This document shows, piece by piece, positions 44,082 to 53,659 of a stretch of DNA of 64,000 nucleotides. Position 1 is the first letter of the stretch, and each line of letters starts with the position of its first letter. Source of the DNA: Phenylobacterium immobile (ATCC 35973) (GTDB lineage: Bacteria; Pseudomonadota; Alphaproteobacteria; Caulobacterales; Caulobacteraceae). The stretch covers positions 1,550,001 through 1,614,000 of the forward strand of contig NZ_CVJQ01000001.1 of NCBI RefSeq assembly GCF_001375595.1. The letters are read 5' to 3'. A program made the position numbers and the translations under genes. The notes below the pieces were generated by a model. It made no database searches. It was not told the origin of the DNA and worked only from the letters and a program-made list of their open reading frames with translations.

Positions 44082-45467
44082 TTAGCGGGTCTCGATCGTC
44101 GCCGAGTTGCGCAGGTCGCGCATGTAGCGGCGCGAAACCATGCTGATCTGCTGGCCGTAGAGACGGTTTTCAATCTGGTCGTGATCGGGCACGCCTTCTC
44201 CGGTGATCTGCTTGCCGCAGACGGCGACCAGGTGAAGGCCCGCCGCTGTGCGGATTGGATCCGAAACCTGGCCGACGGCGAGGGTCTCTGCGGCGTCCTT
44301 GAACTGTGGCGCGAGGTCGGCGACCTGCGCTTCGCCCAGATCGCCCGCGACCACGCCAGGTACCTTGGCGGCCTCGGCCTCCAGGTTCGAACAGCTGGTG
44401 ATCTGGGTCTTCAGCGCCATCAGCTTGTCGCGGGCGGCGGCCTCCAGCTGGGGGCTCGTGCCTGGGGGCAGGGCGAGGGCCGCCTGTTTAAGATTGACCA
44501 TCAGACCGCCGGCGCCGGCGCGCTTGTCGCGTAGGTAGAGGATGTAGACGCCATCGCGAACCGGGATTGGCTGCGACAACTGACCCGGTCGGAGCTGTTC
44601 GAGCGCGGCGTCGACCTCAGGCGCCATCTCGCCTTGCGACACCCATCCCGCATCGCCGCCCGAGGCGGCGGTTGGCGACGATGAGAATTGCCGGGCCACG
44701 GCGGCGAACGGGGCGCCTTGCTGCAGTTGGGCGACCAGTTGGGTCGCGCCGCGCATGGCTTCAGGCATGCCGCCCGTGCGGTTGGCGTCGATCAGGACTT
44801 CGGCGATCTGGTATTGCGGCTTTGCAGCGGAGGCGGCCAGGCGTTGTTGGGTCGCCTTGATCTGGTCTTCGCCGACGCGCAGGCGGCTGCCGTAGCGTCC
44901 GTTGATCCAACGCTGCCAGCTCATCTGCGCACGGATCTGCTGGCGCAGGGAATCAGGCGAGACGCCTTGCTTGGAAAGTTCTCCGACGAACTGGTCGCGG
45001 GTGAGGTTGTTGGACTTGGCGATGCCGTCCAATTCCTCGTTCACCTCGGCGTCGGTCGCGACAATGTCGATCTTCTGGTCGCGTTCGACGCGACGGAGTT
45101 CCTGCAACTGGAGGCGCTCATCGATCAGTGACACCAGCGATTCACGCTGGATCTGCGGGAGGCTTTCTTGGGTCGGTTGAACGCCACTCGTGACCATCAG
45201 CAGGCGCATTCGCATCGCCAGGTCATAGGTCGAGATGATGTCGTCGTTGACCAGCGCTGCGACAGACTCGCTGAAGGCGTTCGCCCGGGGGGCTGGCGCA
45301 AGCGCCGGTGTCGGGGCGGCAGGAGCGGTGGCCACTGGCCGGGCCGGGGGCGCAGCCTGAGCGCGGGCGATCACGGGGGCGGCGACGCTGCTCAGGAGCA
45401 CACAGGCCAGGATCGCGCCGAACCGGGGGTCCGTGCCGAAACGCGCATCGATCATGGGTAGGGTCAT
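44082..45467 (-). CDS. surA: SurA-type periplasmic chaperone/peptidyl-prolyl isomerase
   Basis: Outer-membrane protein chaperone with an N-terminal SurA domain (VAALVNDDIISTYDLAMRMRLL; LIDERLQLQELRRVE) and one parvulin domain (YQIAEVLIDA, GGDAGWVSQGEMAPE). The open frame begins at 45524, overlapping lptD, but MTLPMIDARFG at 45467 starts a better signal-like segment (AILACVLLSSVAAPVIARAQA); ATG at 45455 is also possible. One parvulin domain is seen rather than the two of E. coli. It is cotranscribed with lptD and pdxA. Confidence 0.87.
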   Translation of the reverse strand: MTLPMIDARFGTDPRFGAILACVLLSSVAAPVIARAQAAPPARPVATAPAAPTPALAPAPRANAFSESVAALVNDDIISTYDLAMRMRLLMVTSGVQPTQESLPQIQRESLVSLIDERLQLQELRRVERDQKIDIVATDAEVNEELDGIAKSNNLTRDQFVGELSKQGVSPDSLRQQIRAQMSWQRWINGRYGSRLRVGEDQIKATQQRLAASAAKPQYQIAEVLIDANRTGGMPEAMRGATQLVAQLQQGAPFAAVARQFSSSPTAASGGDAGWVSQGEMAPEVDAALEQLRPGQLSQPIPVRDGVYILYLRDKRAGAGGLMVNLKQAALALPPGTSPQLEAAARDKLMALKTQITSCSNLEAEAAKVPGVVAGDLGEAQVADLAPQFKDAAETLAVGQVSDPIRTAAGLHLVAVCGKQITGEGVPDHDQIENRLYGQQISMVSRRYMRDLRNSATIETR

Positions 45468-45513
45468 TCCTCGGAAGGGCGTCTTTGCGCCCACTAGAGG
45501 CTTCAACGCGATC

Positions 45514-47850
45514 TTATCTGCCATAGATTGGTCCGCCCAATGTGGCGAGCGTTAGGCGCACGGACACGGAGTCCCGCGGACCGAGCGTCCCGATAACCGT
45601 GTCTTCTTGACGATAGACCACGTCAACCCTGATGCAGTCGTCATGATAGAAGACGCCGTAGTCACGAATGATCCAGGCGTTGGACGACAGGTCGCGATTG
45701 CCGTAGGCCGTGACGCCCCAGTTCTTGGTGACGAAGACATCGCCGCCAATGTCCAGGTTTTCCCGCCGGCGGCCGTTGATATCCAGGTCATCACGAAGGT
45801 AGCGGACATAGCCTGAGCCGCGCTTGGTCGAGACGTTGGCTCCGGCTTCGACGCGACGCAGGGTGAAGTCGTCGGCGTCGAGGCGCGAGCGCGCGAAGAA
45901 CGACAACCCAGGGACGGGGTCCGCCGATAGAGCGACCACCCAGTCCGAAGCGCGGCGGCGCAAGCCGGAGCGCTCGCTGAAGATTGTGTTCGGATCGTCG
46001 CGGAAGCTGCGGCCGATGGTGGCGGTGGCGCGGCGACCATCGTCCCACATCACCGTCGCACGACCCGCGACATTCAGGCGCGCGCCGTCTTCGTACAGGT
46101 CGTAGCCCGGGAACTTGCTGGCTTCGAGCAGGGTCGTCTCGTCAAACTCAAAGGCGACGCTGTCCTCGTTCAGATAAACCGGCGCGCCAGTGGCTTCGCG
46201 ACCGACGATGATCTGTTTGGCGCGCGGGGAATAGACCGCCTGGATCACGGGCTCCAAGACGACGGTGGCGTCCCCGATGCGACGATAGAACGGGAAGCTG
46301 ACGTCGGCGCCCAGCGTAGCCAATCCGCGGGTTACGTTGCGGCTGGTGGTGTCGGTCCCGCCGGCGGTCAGGATGTCGCTGAGCGCATAGGCGTCGGAGC
46401 GAACGCTCACGAACGGATCGATGCGCAGGCCGGTGGGCGAGATGTAGCTGTCGCGCCAATCCGCCTCGATGCTGACCCGCCGGCTGTCGAGCCCAGCGGC
46501 GCGATAGGTCGTGATCGTCGGCGACTGTTCGCGGCTCAGCGAGACCATGCCGCCCTTCAACTTCAAGCGGCCGCCGAATACGTCGCCCACCGGCTCGTAC
46601 CGGGCCTCGACGAGGGGCGCGATCAGCGGGAACGCGCGGTCGTTGTCGGTTGGGCGCAGGCCCTGGATACTGAAGGCCGCCATCGAGACGTAGGAGCGGT
46701 TCGCCTGGCGAACGGCGTAGAGCTGGGAAATCAATCGCCGGTCGTCGGCGATGTAGGGCCCGCGGGTCCGGTAGACCTGCGAAACGTCGTACTTGTCGAA
46801 GATCAACTGATCGGAGGCGCGTTCGGCGGTGAAGCCCCACCGCCAGTTGTCATCAAGCCGGAAAGCGCCGCGACCGAGGATATAGCTGCGCGAGGTCCGT
46901 TCGCCGAACTCGCGGCCGCCACCATCGAAGTCACGCTCGTAGGTGTAACCGAAGCGCAGGTCCATATCGCCGGAGTAGAAGCGCTTACGGACCCGGGCCT
47001 CGACGAAGGGGTTCACCTGGGTGTTGATCTGCGGCGAGATCGTCACGTCGGTATAGGGTGAGACCACCCAGAGATACGGCTGGGTGAAGGACATCCCGCG
47101 GCGGTTCGACACCGAGATGTCAGGGGACAACAGGCCGGACGCCCGTTCGGCGGTGGGGTCAGCGTGCCAGAACACAGGCAGGAACAGCACGGGTGCGCCC
47201 AGAACGCGGATCCGAGCGTTCTTATAAACAATCACGCGGCCTTTTTTGTCCTGGGTCACGCGGTCGGCGCTGATCGACCAGGTCGGCTTTCGCGGTTTGT
47301 CGTCTACGCAGATCGGGCAGGGGGTGTAGATCGCCCGGTTGAGCTCCTGGATGTCCTCGTTGCGGCGAAGCGCGCTCGCGGCGGCGATCTTTACCCCTTC
47401 CCCCATCCGCGCCGAGAAGCCGACGGCGGCGCCGGCGTACATCTCATCGTCGAGTACCAACTGTTCGGCATATTCCACAGAGCCGTCGGCGTTGATGATC
47501 TGTACATCGCCGTTGGCGCGGATGACGCCAGGGGTGCGCTCATAGATCACGCGGTTGGCCCGAAGAGTCCGCTGATCGTAGCGAATCTCGACCGATCCCT
47601 GGGCGGTGACGATGTTGTTCTCGTCGTCTTGGACCAGTTCGTCGGCCTCGATGAAGACCTCACCCTTGGACAGTCCATCCGAAGGCGGCTCGACGAGCGT
47701 AGGCCGCGCGGTCGGGAATTGTGGGGGCTTCTCCGACGCCGACTGGGCGAGGGCGGCCTGCGACCAGAGCGCCGCGATCGCTGCGCCGGCGAGCAGCGCG
47801 CGCTTGGCGGCGGTAGACGGCGAGGGTCGTCGCGACCTTGTTCCGCTCAT
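45514..47850 (-). CDS. lptD: LPS-assembly protein LptD
   Basis: A 778-aa outer-membrane translocon that places lipopolysaccharide in the outer leaflet. It has a signal peptide (AALWSQAALAQ), an LptA-like N-terminal jellyroll (EADELVQDDENNIVTAQGSVEIRY in pieces) and a 26-strand barrel. The conserved CPICVDD and DDCIRVDVVY cysteines are those that form the inter-domain disulfides. It lies between lptG and surA, with a 97-bp gap after lptG and overlap of the surA open frame. Confidence 0.96.
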   Translation of the reverse strand: MSGTRSRRPSPSTAAKRALLAGAAIAALWSQAALAQSASEKPPQFPTARPTLVEPPSDGLSKGEVFIEADELVQDDENNIVTAQGSVEIRYDQRTLRANRVIYERTPGVIRANGDVQIINADGSVEYAEQLVLDDEMYAGAAVGFSARMGEGVKIAAASALRRNEDIQELNRAIYTPCPICVDDKPRKPTWSISADRVTQDKKGRVIVYKNARIRVLGAPVLFLPVFWHADPTAERASGLLSPDISVSNRRGMSFTQPYLWVVSPYTDVTISPQINTQVNPFVEARVRKRFYSGDMDLRFGYTYERDFDGGGREFGERTSRSYILGRGAFRLDDNWRWGFTAERASDQLIFDKYDVSQVYRTRGPYIADDRRLISQLYAVRQANRSYVSMAAFSIQGLRPTDNDRAFPLIAPLVEARYEPVGDVFGGRLKLKGGMVSLSREQSPTITTYRAAGLDSRRVSIEADWRDSYISPTGLRIDPFVSVRSDAYALSDILTAGGTDTTSRNVTRGLATLGADVSFPFYRRIGDATVVLEPVIQAVYSPRAKQIIVGREATGAPVYLNEDSVAFEFDETTLLEASKFPGYDLYEDGARLNVAGRATVMWDDGRRATATIGRSFRDDPNTIFSERSGLRRRASDWVVALSADPVPGLSFFARSRLDADDFTLRRVEAGANVSTKRGSGYVRYLRDDLDINGRRRENLDIGGDVFVTKNWGVTAYGNRDLSSNAWIIRDYGVFYHDDCIRVDVVYRQEDTVIGTLGPRDSVSVRLTLATLGGPIYGR

Positions 47851-47947
47851 GATCCCCTATCGCAGCGAGGCTTGGTGACGGCGCGGTCCTCTTTCAGGCG
47901 GCGCGCTCTCAAGCCGAGGGGCCTGCATAGCCGGCCAAGAAAAGGAT

Positions 47948-49066
47948 TCAACCATCTTCGGTGTAACAGAGGAGCGTCACGCCTGCGAGAAGTGCGGTGA
48001 CCGCCGGCGCCCAGGCCGCGGCGAACAGTGGAATGATCTCCGCCCGCCCTAGAGCGCCTGAAAACTGATTGAAGAAGAAGACGGCGAAGCCGATGGCCAC
48101 GCCCGCGCCCGCCAGTCCGGCCAACCCACCGAGACGGGTCAGCCTGAGCGAGAAGCCGGCGGCGAGAATCATCATGGCGGCGAACAGGAACGGCGTAGCC
48201 AGCAGTTGGTGGAAACGCAGCCGGTAACCGGCGGCGGAGAAACCGGCCTGTTCAGTCACGTGAATCGCAGCAGGCAAACGCCAGAAGGCGATCGTCTCGG
48301 GCGAAGCGAAACGCTCCATAGCTGCTTCCGCGTCCAGGCCTGAACGGATCGACAGGCTGTCGGAGCGCACCGAGTTCTGTCCAGCGCCAGCCTCGCGCAC
48401 GTCCTTCAGCTCCCAGAACCCCGGCATCAGGCGCGCTTCGCGAGCCTCCAGACGACGTTTGAAATCCAGCGTTCCATCGGGGCCGCGCTCATAGACGAAC
48501 AGCGACACCCCATGCAGTCGCACCGACCCTGCAACGATGTCACGGTCGGAGGCATGGATGACAATCTGGCCGCGAGCGTCCCCCTGGCGTAACCAGACGG
48601 CGTCCGGGGCGTCGCCCAGGTAGTTCTGCATTAGCTGGGCGCGCAGGCTTTCGAACTCGCCATTGAGGATCGCGGCCATGGGGTTGATGGCGCCTACCGC
48701 CACAACGCCAGTGAGGAACGCCGCCGCGGCCGCAGGCAGGATAAAGCGCCAGGCGGATATGCCGGCGGCGCGCATGGCCACGAGCTCGCTGCGCCGGTTC
48801 AATCCGGTGTAGGCGGCGATCCCGCCAAACAGGAATACGAACGGCAGCAACAGCTGGATCAGCGACGGCGCGCGCAGCAGCGTCAGGCTGAAGATCTGCC
48901 CCACGCTAATATCGGTGCGCACGCCGACGGAGCGCGACAGGTCGACAAATTGAACCAGCAGGATCACCGCTGAAATGACCGCCAAGGCCGCGCCGACGCC
49001 GGCGAAGGCGCGCACGATCACGTAGCGTTCGAGCCCGCCCAGGCGGAAGCCGCTCAAAGGATTCAC
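47948..49066 (-). CDS. lptG: LPS export ABC transporter permease LptG
   Basis: A 372-aa inner-membrane permease of the LptB2FG complex with six helices around a periplasmic jellyroll. Typical segments are YVIVRAFAGVGAALAVISAV, GLNRRSELVAMRAAGIS (coupling helix to LptB) and the C-terminal three helices. Its ATG overlaps the lptF stop. LptB itself is not in this window. Confidence 0.94.
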   Translation of the reverse strand: MNPLSGFRLGGLERYVIVRAFAGVGAALAVISAVILLVQFVDLSRSVGVRTDISVGQIFSLTLLRAPSLIQLLLPFVFLFGGIAAYTGLNRRSELVAMRAAGISAWRFILPAAAAAFLTGVVAVGAINPMAAILNGEFESLRAQLMQNYLGDAPDAVWLRQGDARGQIVIHASDRDIVAGSVRLHGVSLFVYERGPDGTLDFKRRLEAREARLMPGFWELKDVREAGAGQNSVRSDSLSIRSGLDAEAAMERFASPETIAFWRLPAAIHVTEQAGFSAAGYRLRFHQLLATPFLFAAMMILAAGFSLRLTRLGGLAGLAGAGVAIGFAVFFFNQFSGALGRAEIIPLFAAAWAPAVTALLAGVTLLCYTEDG

Positions 49067-50211
49067 GCCGGGTTGCCCGAGGCAGCCGCCGCGGTGCGAC
49101 TTGGCTTGCGGCTGATGTCGATGGTGCGGTTGACCTGTTGGCGGAAGATCGTGCGCAGGGCGAACACCGTGGCGGCCAGCGGGACGAGGTATTGCAGGAT
49201 GTTCATCCAGGCCGCGTCCTCTGCGCCGGCCTGGACGACGAAACCGAGGATGCGGACCACCGCGGCGATCGCGCCGAAGACGGCGATCCGGCGTCCGTAG
49301 CCGGTCCGCGAAAAGCCCGCGCCGATGATCGCACCCAGCGCCAGAGCCATAAAGGCGATGTTGTAGAGCGGGGTCGCGATGCGCGCATGACCTTCGGCGA
49401 GCAGCCCCAGACGGTTCCGCTTCTCCCAGTCCTGCTGCAGGTCCGGGAAAAAGAGCTCGTGGGGATATCGGTCCGAGGGCTTGTAGTGCACGCGCTCGTC
49501 CGTCCGGCTGAGGCTGGTGAGATCGAAGATATACTCATCGAAGGTCAGGTAGTTCAGGACGCCGCGCTCGGAAAATTCCTGGTTGGACCCTTTGAGCATC
49601 ACCATGACAGGCCGGCCCTGACGGGTCGCCATGTGGCCGGATTCGGCGGTGTAGGTGGTGGCCGTTCCGCCGTCGCGTTCCTGGTGGATGAACAGATTAA
49701 GGAACTCGCCGGCCCCATCGACTGACTGTGCGTAGACAGTCAGTCCAGGGGTCGGCTCAACGAACGCCCCGGGTCTTACAAGGGTGGCGGCTAGATCGGT
49801 GCGTATCTCGAACAATTCGGCGCGCATCGCACGCAGGCAGGCGGGTTGGACAAAAAGGTTCATCAGCAGGGCCAGCAGGGCCACGGTCGCCCCAAGCCGC
49901 AGGCCCGGAGAGATGACCCGCCACCGGCTCATGCCGCCCGCGAAAGCGACCACGATTTCCTGCTCGGTGTGCAGGCGGTTGAGCGCCACGAGGGCCGCGA
50001 CGAAGAGCGCGATCGGCAGGACGATGTTGATCAGCTGCGGCATGGCCAGCAGCGTGACCTTCAGGAAAACAAGTGCGCTCTGGCGCTGATTGACCATGAG
50101 GTCGAGCGCCGACAGGCTCTGGCTCAGGAGCGCCACGCCCGTCAGCGCCGCGGTGGCCAGGAGCGTCGGCCCCAGGAGCTGGCGCAGAAGATAACGGTCG
50201 ATCAGGCGCAC
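49063..50211 (-). CDS. lptF: LPS export ABC transporter permease LptF
   Basis: A 382-aa partner of LptG: RLIDRYLLRQLLGPTLLATAA at the N-terminus, the coupling-helix motif LNRLHTEQEIVVAFAGGMS, six membrane helices and a periplasmic jellyroll. First gene of the lptF-lptG-lptD-surA-pdxA-rsmA run. It diverges from pepA across 157 bp, which must hold both promoters. Confidence 0.94.
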   Translation of the reverse strand: MRLIDRYLLRQLLGPTLLATAALTGVALLSQSLSALDLMVNQRQSALVFLKVTLLAMPQLINIVLPIALFVAALVALNRLHTEQEIVVAFAGGMSRWRVISPGLRLGATVALLALLMNLFVQPACLRAMRAELFEIRTDLAATLVRPGAFVEPTPGLTVYAQSVDGAGEFLNLFIHQERDGGTATTYTAESGHMATRQGRPVMVMLKGSNQEFSERGVLNYLTFDEYIFDLTSLSRTDERVHYKPSDRYPHELFFPDLQQDWEKRNRLGLLAEGHARIATPLYNIAFMALALGAIIGAGFSRTGYGRRIAVFGAIAAVVRILGFVVQAGAEDAAWMNILQYLVPLAATVFALRTIFRQQVNRTIDISRKPSRTAAAASGNPA

Positions 50212-50368
50212 CGGTTAAATACGCTCACCTTGCGGATTTTGACGCGCCCCGAGCGCGATGCTGTTCTAAACCATGCGTTCGAAGCGCGCACGGCGGACTG
50301 AGCAGGTCAGATACGCCGACGCCGGCGCCGCGTGAAGCGGGACCTTAAGAGCATAAGAAGGATGGCCC

Positions 50369-51823
50369 ATGGAAATTGAGTTCGTCGCAAGCGGAGCGCC
50401 GACGCCGGCGAAGACCGCTCTGGTCCGTATCGTCCTGGAAGGCGCCGTGCTTGAAGGCGCCCAGGCTCAGGCCCAGGCGGCGAGCCGGTTCACCGGCCAG
50501 AAGGGACAAATCCTGGATTTGCTGGCGCAGGACGCCTCAGGCGCGGTCCGCGTCGTGGTCGTCGGCGCAGGCAAGCCGGATGGCTTCGACGCCCTGGGCG
50601 CGGAGCACGCGGCGGCTTCGGCCTACCATGCGGTGAAGCTATCGGGACTTGAAGCGCTGCGCGTCGAATTACCGTCTCAGGACGTGAACTTGGCGGCGCA
50701 CGCGGCGCTGGGCCTGCGTCTGGCGAGCTACCGGTTCGACAAGTACCGCACTAAGGAAGCCGCGGAGAAAAAGCCGACGGTCAAGGCCGCCCAAATTCTT
50801 GTGGCGGATCCCGACGCTGCGCTCGCGGCCTTCGCCGGCCTGGCGGCCGTCGCCGATGGCGTGGCCTTCGCTCGCGACCTCGTGTCGGAGCCAGCCAACA
50901 TCCTCTATCCGGCGGAATTCGCGCGCCGCGTGAAGGCGCTGGAGAGTCTTGGCCTCGAGGTCGAGGTCCTTGGCGAGGCGGAAATGACCGAGCTGGGCAT
51001 GGGCGCCTTGCTAGGCGTGGGCCAGGGGAGCGTCCGCGAAAGCCAGCTCGCCATCATGCGCTGGAAAGGCGCGGACGATAAGGACGCCCAGCCCATCGCC
51101 TTCGTCGGCAAGGGCGTTTGCTTCGACACTGGCGGCATCTCGATCAAGCCGGCTGACGGCATGGAGGACATGAAGTTCGACATGGGCGGCGCCGCCGCCG
51201 TCACGGGGCTGATGTATGCGCTCGCCGGCCGGAAGGCGAAGGTGAACGTCGTCGGCGTCATTGGTCTGGTCGAGAACATGCCCGACGGCAACGCCCAGCG
51301 GCCCGGCGACGTGGTCACCACCATGTCCGGGCAAACCGTCGAGGTGATCAACACCGACGCCGAGGGTCGTCTGGTCCTGGCCGACGCGATCACCTACACC
51401 CAGCAGCGCTTCAAGCCGAAGTTCATCGTCAACCTGGCGACGCTCACCGGCGCCATCATCGTCAGCCTGGGCATGGACTTGGCTGGGCTGTTCTCCAACA
51501 ACGACGAGCTGTCGCAGAACCTGTTGGACGCCTCGACCGCCGAGGCCGAGCCTCTGTGGCGGATGCCGATGCCGGCGCAATATGACCGCAACATCGACTC
51601 GCCCATCGCCGACATGAAGAACGTCGGCGCCCGGCCGGGCGGCTCGATCACCGCGGCCTTGTTCATCCAGCGTTTCGTCGAGAACAACCTGCCTTGGGCG
51701 CACCTGGACATCGCCGGGACCGCCTGGCGCAAGAATGGCGCCGTGCCCACCAGTCCTGAAGGCGCCACCGGCTACGGCGTGCGGTTGCTCAACCGCATGG
51801 TGGCCGACAAGTACGAAGGCTAG
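50369..51823 (+). CDS. pepA: Leucyl aminopeptidase (M17)
   Basis: A 484-aa di-metal aminopeptidase that releases N-terminal residues, hexameric and cytoplasmic. The M17 signature NTDAEGRL and the metal and lysine site VGKGVCFDTGGISIKP are intact. E. coli PepA also binds DNA for plasmid dimer resolution; that role is not implied here. holC starts 6 bp downstream, a frequent pepA-holC pairing. Confidence 0.95.
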   Translation: MEIEFVASGAPTPAKTALVRIVLEGAVLEGAQAQAQAASRFTGQKGQILDLLAQDASGAVRVVVVGAGKPDGFDALGAEHAAASAYHAVKLSGLEALRVELPSQDVNLAAHAALGLRLASYRFDKYRTKEAAEKKPTVKAAQILVADPDAALAAFAGLAAVADGVAFARDLVSEPANILYPAEFARRVKALESLGLEVEVLGEAEMTELGMGALLGVGQGSVRESQLAIMRWKGADDKDAQPIAFVGKGVCFDTGGISIKPADGMEDMKFDMGGAAAVTGLMYALAGRKAKVNVVGVIGLVENMPDGNAQRPGDVVTTMSGQTVEVINTDAEGRLVLADAITYTQQRFKPKFIVNLATLTGAIIVSLGMDLAGLFSNNDELSQNLLDASTAEAEPLWRMPMPAQYDRNIDSPIADMKNVGARPGGSITAALFIQRFVENNLPWAHLDIAGTAWRKNGAVPTSPEGATGYGVRLLNRMVADKYEG

Positions 51824-51829
51824 TTCGAG

Positions 51830-52279
51830 ATGCCGGCGGAGGTCTGGTTCTATCACCTGGAACGCACCGGGCTGGACCAGGCCCTGCCGGAGCTTCTCGA
51901 GAAGACTCTCGGCCGGGGGTGGCGAGCGGTCGTGCGGGCGCGCCAACCTGAGCGGGTCGCCGCGCTCGACTCCTGGCTCTGGACCTATCGCGACGAAAGT
52001 TTCCTGCCGCATGGCCCGGACGACGAACCGGGCGCATCGCGCCAACCGATACTGCTGACCACCGGTTTCGAGAACGCCAATGGCGCGCAGGCTCTGTTCC
52101 TCATCGATGGGGCCGAGGCGGGCGCAGTGGAGGGCTATGAGCGGTGCCTGGTCCTTTTCGACGGCGGCGACGAGGCGCAGTTGGCGGTCGCTCGCGCGCA
52201 GTGGAGCGCGCTCAAGCGCGAGGGCCTGAACCTCTCCTATTGGCGCCAGATGGCGCGTGGCTGGGAGAAGCAAGCCTAG
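51830..52279 (+). CDS. holC: DNA polymerase III subunit chi
   Basis: A 149-aa clamp-loader accessory that links the polymerase to single-strand binding protein. Recognised by VWFYHLERTGLDQALPELLEK, the WLWTYRDESFLPHG stretch and NGAQALFLIDG. It follows pepA by 6 bp. Confidence 0.9.
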   Translation: MPAEVWFYHLERTGLDQALPELLEKTLGRGWRAVVRARQPERVAALDSWLWTYRDESFLPHGPDDEPGASRQPILLTTGFENANGAQALFLIDGAEAGAVEGYERCLVLFDGGDEAQLAVARAQWSALKREGLNLSYWRQMARGWEKQA

Positions 52280-52363
52280 GCGTCGACGACGGTTGATCCG
52301 TCACACGGCACAACGCATGGTCCTCTTCGAACCGGGCCGTAGACCCGCGTGTTGGAGGAAGCC

Positions 52364-53659
52364 ATGAGCCTGAAGTCTGTCGCGGTGCTGGCCGCTGTCC
52401 TGATCGTGGGGGGCACGGCTGCGTATGCTCAGGCGCCGTCCGCCAAGCATGTCGCCGCGCAGAAGAAGCTGATGTCGAGCGCGGCCTTCGCCGCGGTCGG
52501 CCAGGCTCTGGAGCGCAATTTCGACCAGCAGGTCGCCGACTGGATCATGCTGACCGAGATCGCCGCGCCGCCTTTCAAGGAGGAAGCTCGCGGCAAGGCT
52601 TACCTCGAACTGTTGAAGAAGGCGGGGCTGTCGGACGTCCAGATGGATGAAGTCGGCAACGTCTATGGCGTGCGCAAGGGTCTGGGTGGCGGGGGCGGGA
52701 AGGTCGTCCTGGTCACCGCACACCTCGATACAGTGTTCCCCGAGGGCACCGATGTGAAGGTGAAGCGTGAGGGCGCCATCCTGAAGGCGCCGGGTATCGG
52801 CGACGACACGGCGGGCCTTGCCTCACTCCTGGCCATGATCCGCGCTCTGGATGCCGCGGGCGTGAAAACCCAGTCTGACATCGTCTTCATGGGCGACGTC
52901 GGCGAAGAAGGCCCCGGCGACCTCCGCGGTATGCGCCACCTGTTCACCAAGAGCGCGCTGGGCAAGCAGATCAAATACTTCATCGCGGTGGAGCCTGGTA
53001 CGGAACGGCTGACCGCCGCGGGTCCGGGCTCGAAGCGCTATCGGTTGAAGTTCAAAGGTCCGGGCGGCCATAGCTTCGGCGCCTTTGGTTTGGTGAACCC
53101 GGCCTACGCCATGGGCAATTTCCTGGCCGAGTTTGGCAAATCGCAGGTCCCGACGACGCCGAAGACCACCTTCAACATCGGTTCGATCACGGGCGGGACG
53201 TCGGTCAACTCAATCCCGTTCGAGATGACCGCCGAGATTGATATGCGTTCCGACAGCAAGGCCGCGCTGGACGCCATAGAGCAGCGCTATCTGTCGTTGC
53301 TGCAGCCTGCGGCGGACGCCGAGAACGCGGCGCGCTCGACGCAGGCTGGTAAGATCACCATCGAAAACACCGTCATCGGCGACCGCCCTGTCGGCGAGAC
53401 CCTGAAGACGGCCGAGATCGTCCAGGTGGCGATGGCGTCGATGGCCGCGGCGGGCGTGACCCCCAGTTTCGGCACGGGATCAACCGACTCCAACATACCG
53501 ATGAGCATGGGCATCCCGGCCATCACCATCGGTTCAGGCTTCGACGGGGTGCGCGCGCACTCGCTGGATGAAGCCATGACCATAGACAAGGCCAAGGCGG
53601 TTAAGTTCATGACGATCAACCTGGCGACGATCGTCAGCCTGGCCGGCGCAGCGCGTTAG
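52364..53659 (+). CDS. M20/M25/M40 family metallopeptidase, exported
   Basis: A 431-aa zinc peptidase with a signal peptide (VAVLAAVLIVGGTAAYAQA). Metal ligands and the catalytic acid lie in TAHLDTVFPEGT, GIGDDTAGLASLL and GEEGPGD; the dimerisation-domain motif GPGGHSFG is present. It resembles periplasmic tripeptide- or dipeptide-type aminopeptidases; the substrate is unknown. ATG at 52364 follows GGAGGAA, while the upstream GTG has no site. Confidence 0.9.
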   Translation: MSLKSVAVLAAVLIVGGTAAYAQAPSAKHVAAQKKLMSSAAFAAVGQALERNFDQQVADWIMLTEIAAPPFKEEARGKAYLELLKKAGLSDVQMDEVGNVYGVRKGLGGGGGKVVLVTAHLDTVFPEGTDVKVKREGAILKAPGIGDDTAGLASLLAMIRALDAAGVKTQSDIVFMGDVGEEGPGDLRGMRHLFTKSALGKQIKYFIAVEPGTERLTAAGPGSKRYRLKFKGPGGHSFGAFGLVNPAYAMGNFLAEFGKSQVPTTPKTTFNIGSITGGTSVNSIPFEMTAEIDMRSDSKAALDAIEQRYLSLLQPAADAENAARSTQAGKITIENTVIGDRPVGETLKTAEIVQVAMASMAAAGVTPSFGTGSTDSNIPMSMGIPAITIGSGFDGVRAHSLDEAMTIDKAKAVKFMTINLATIVSLAGAAR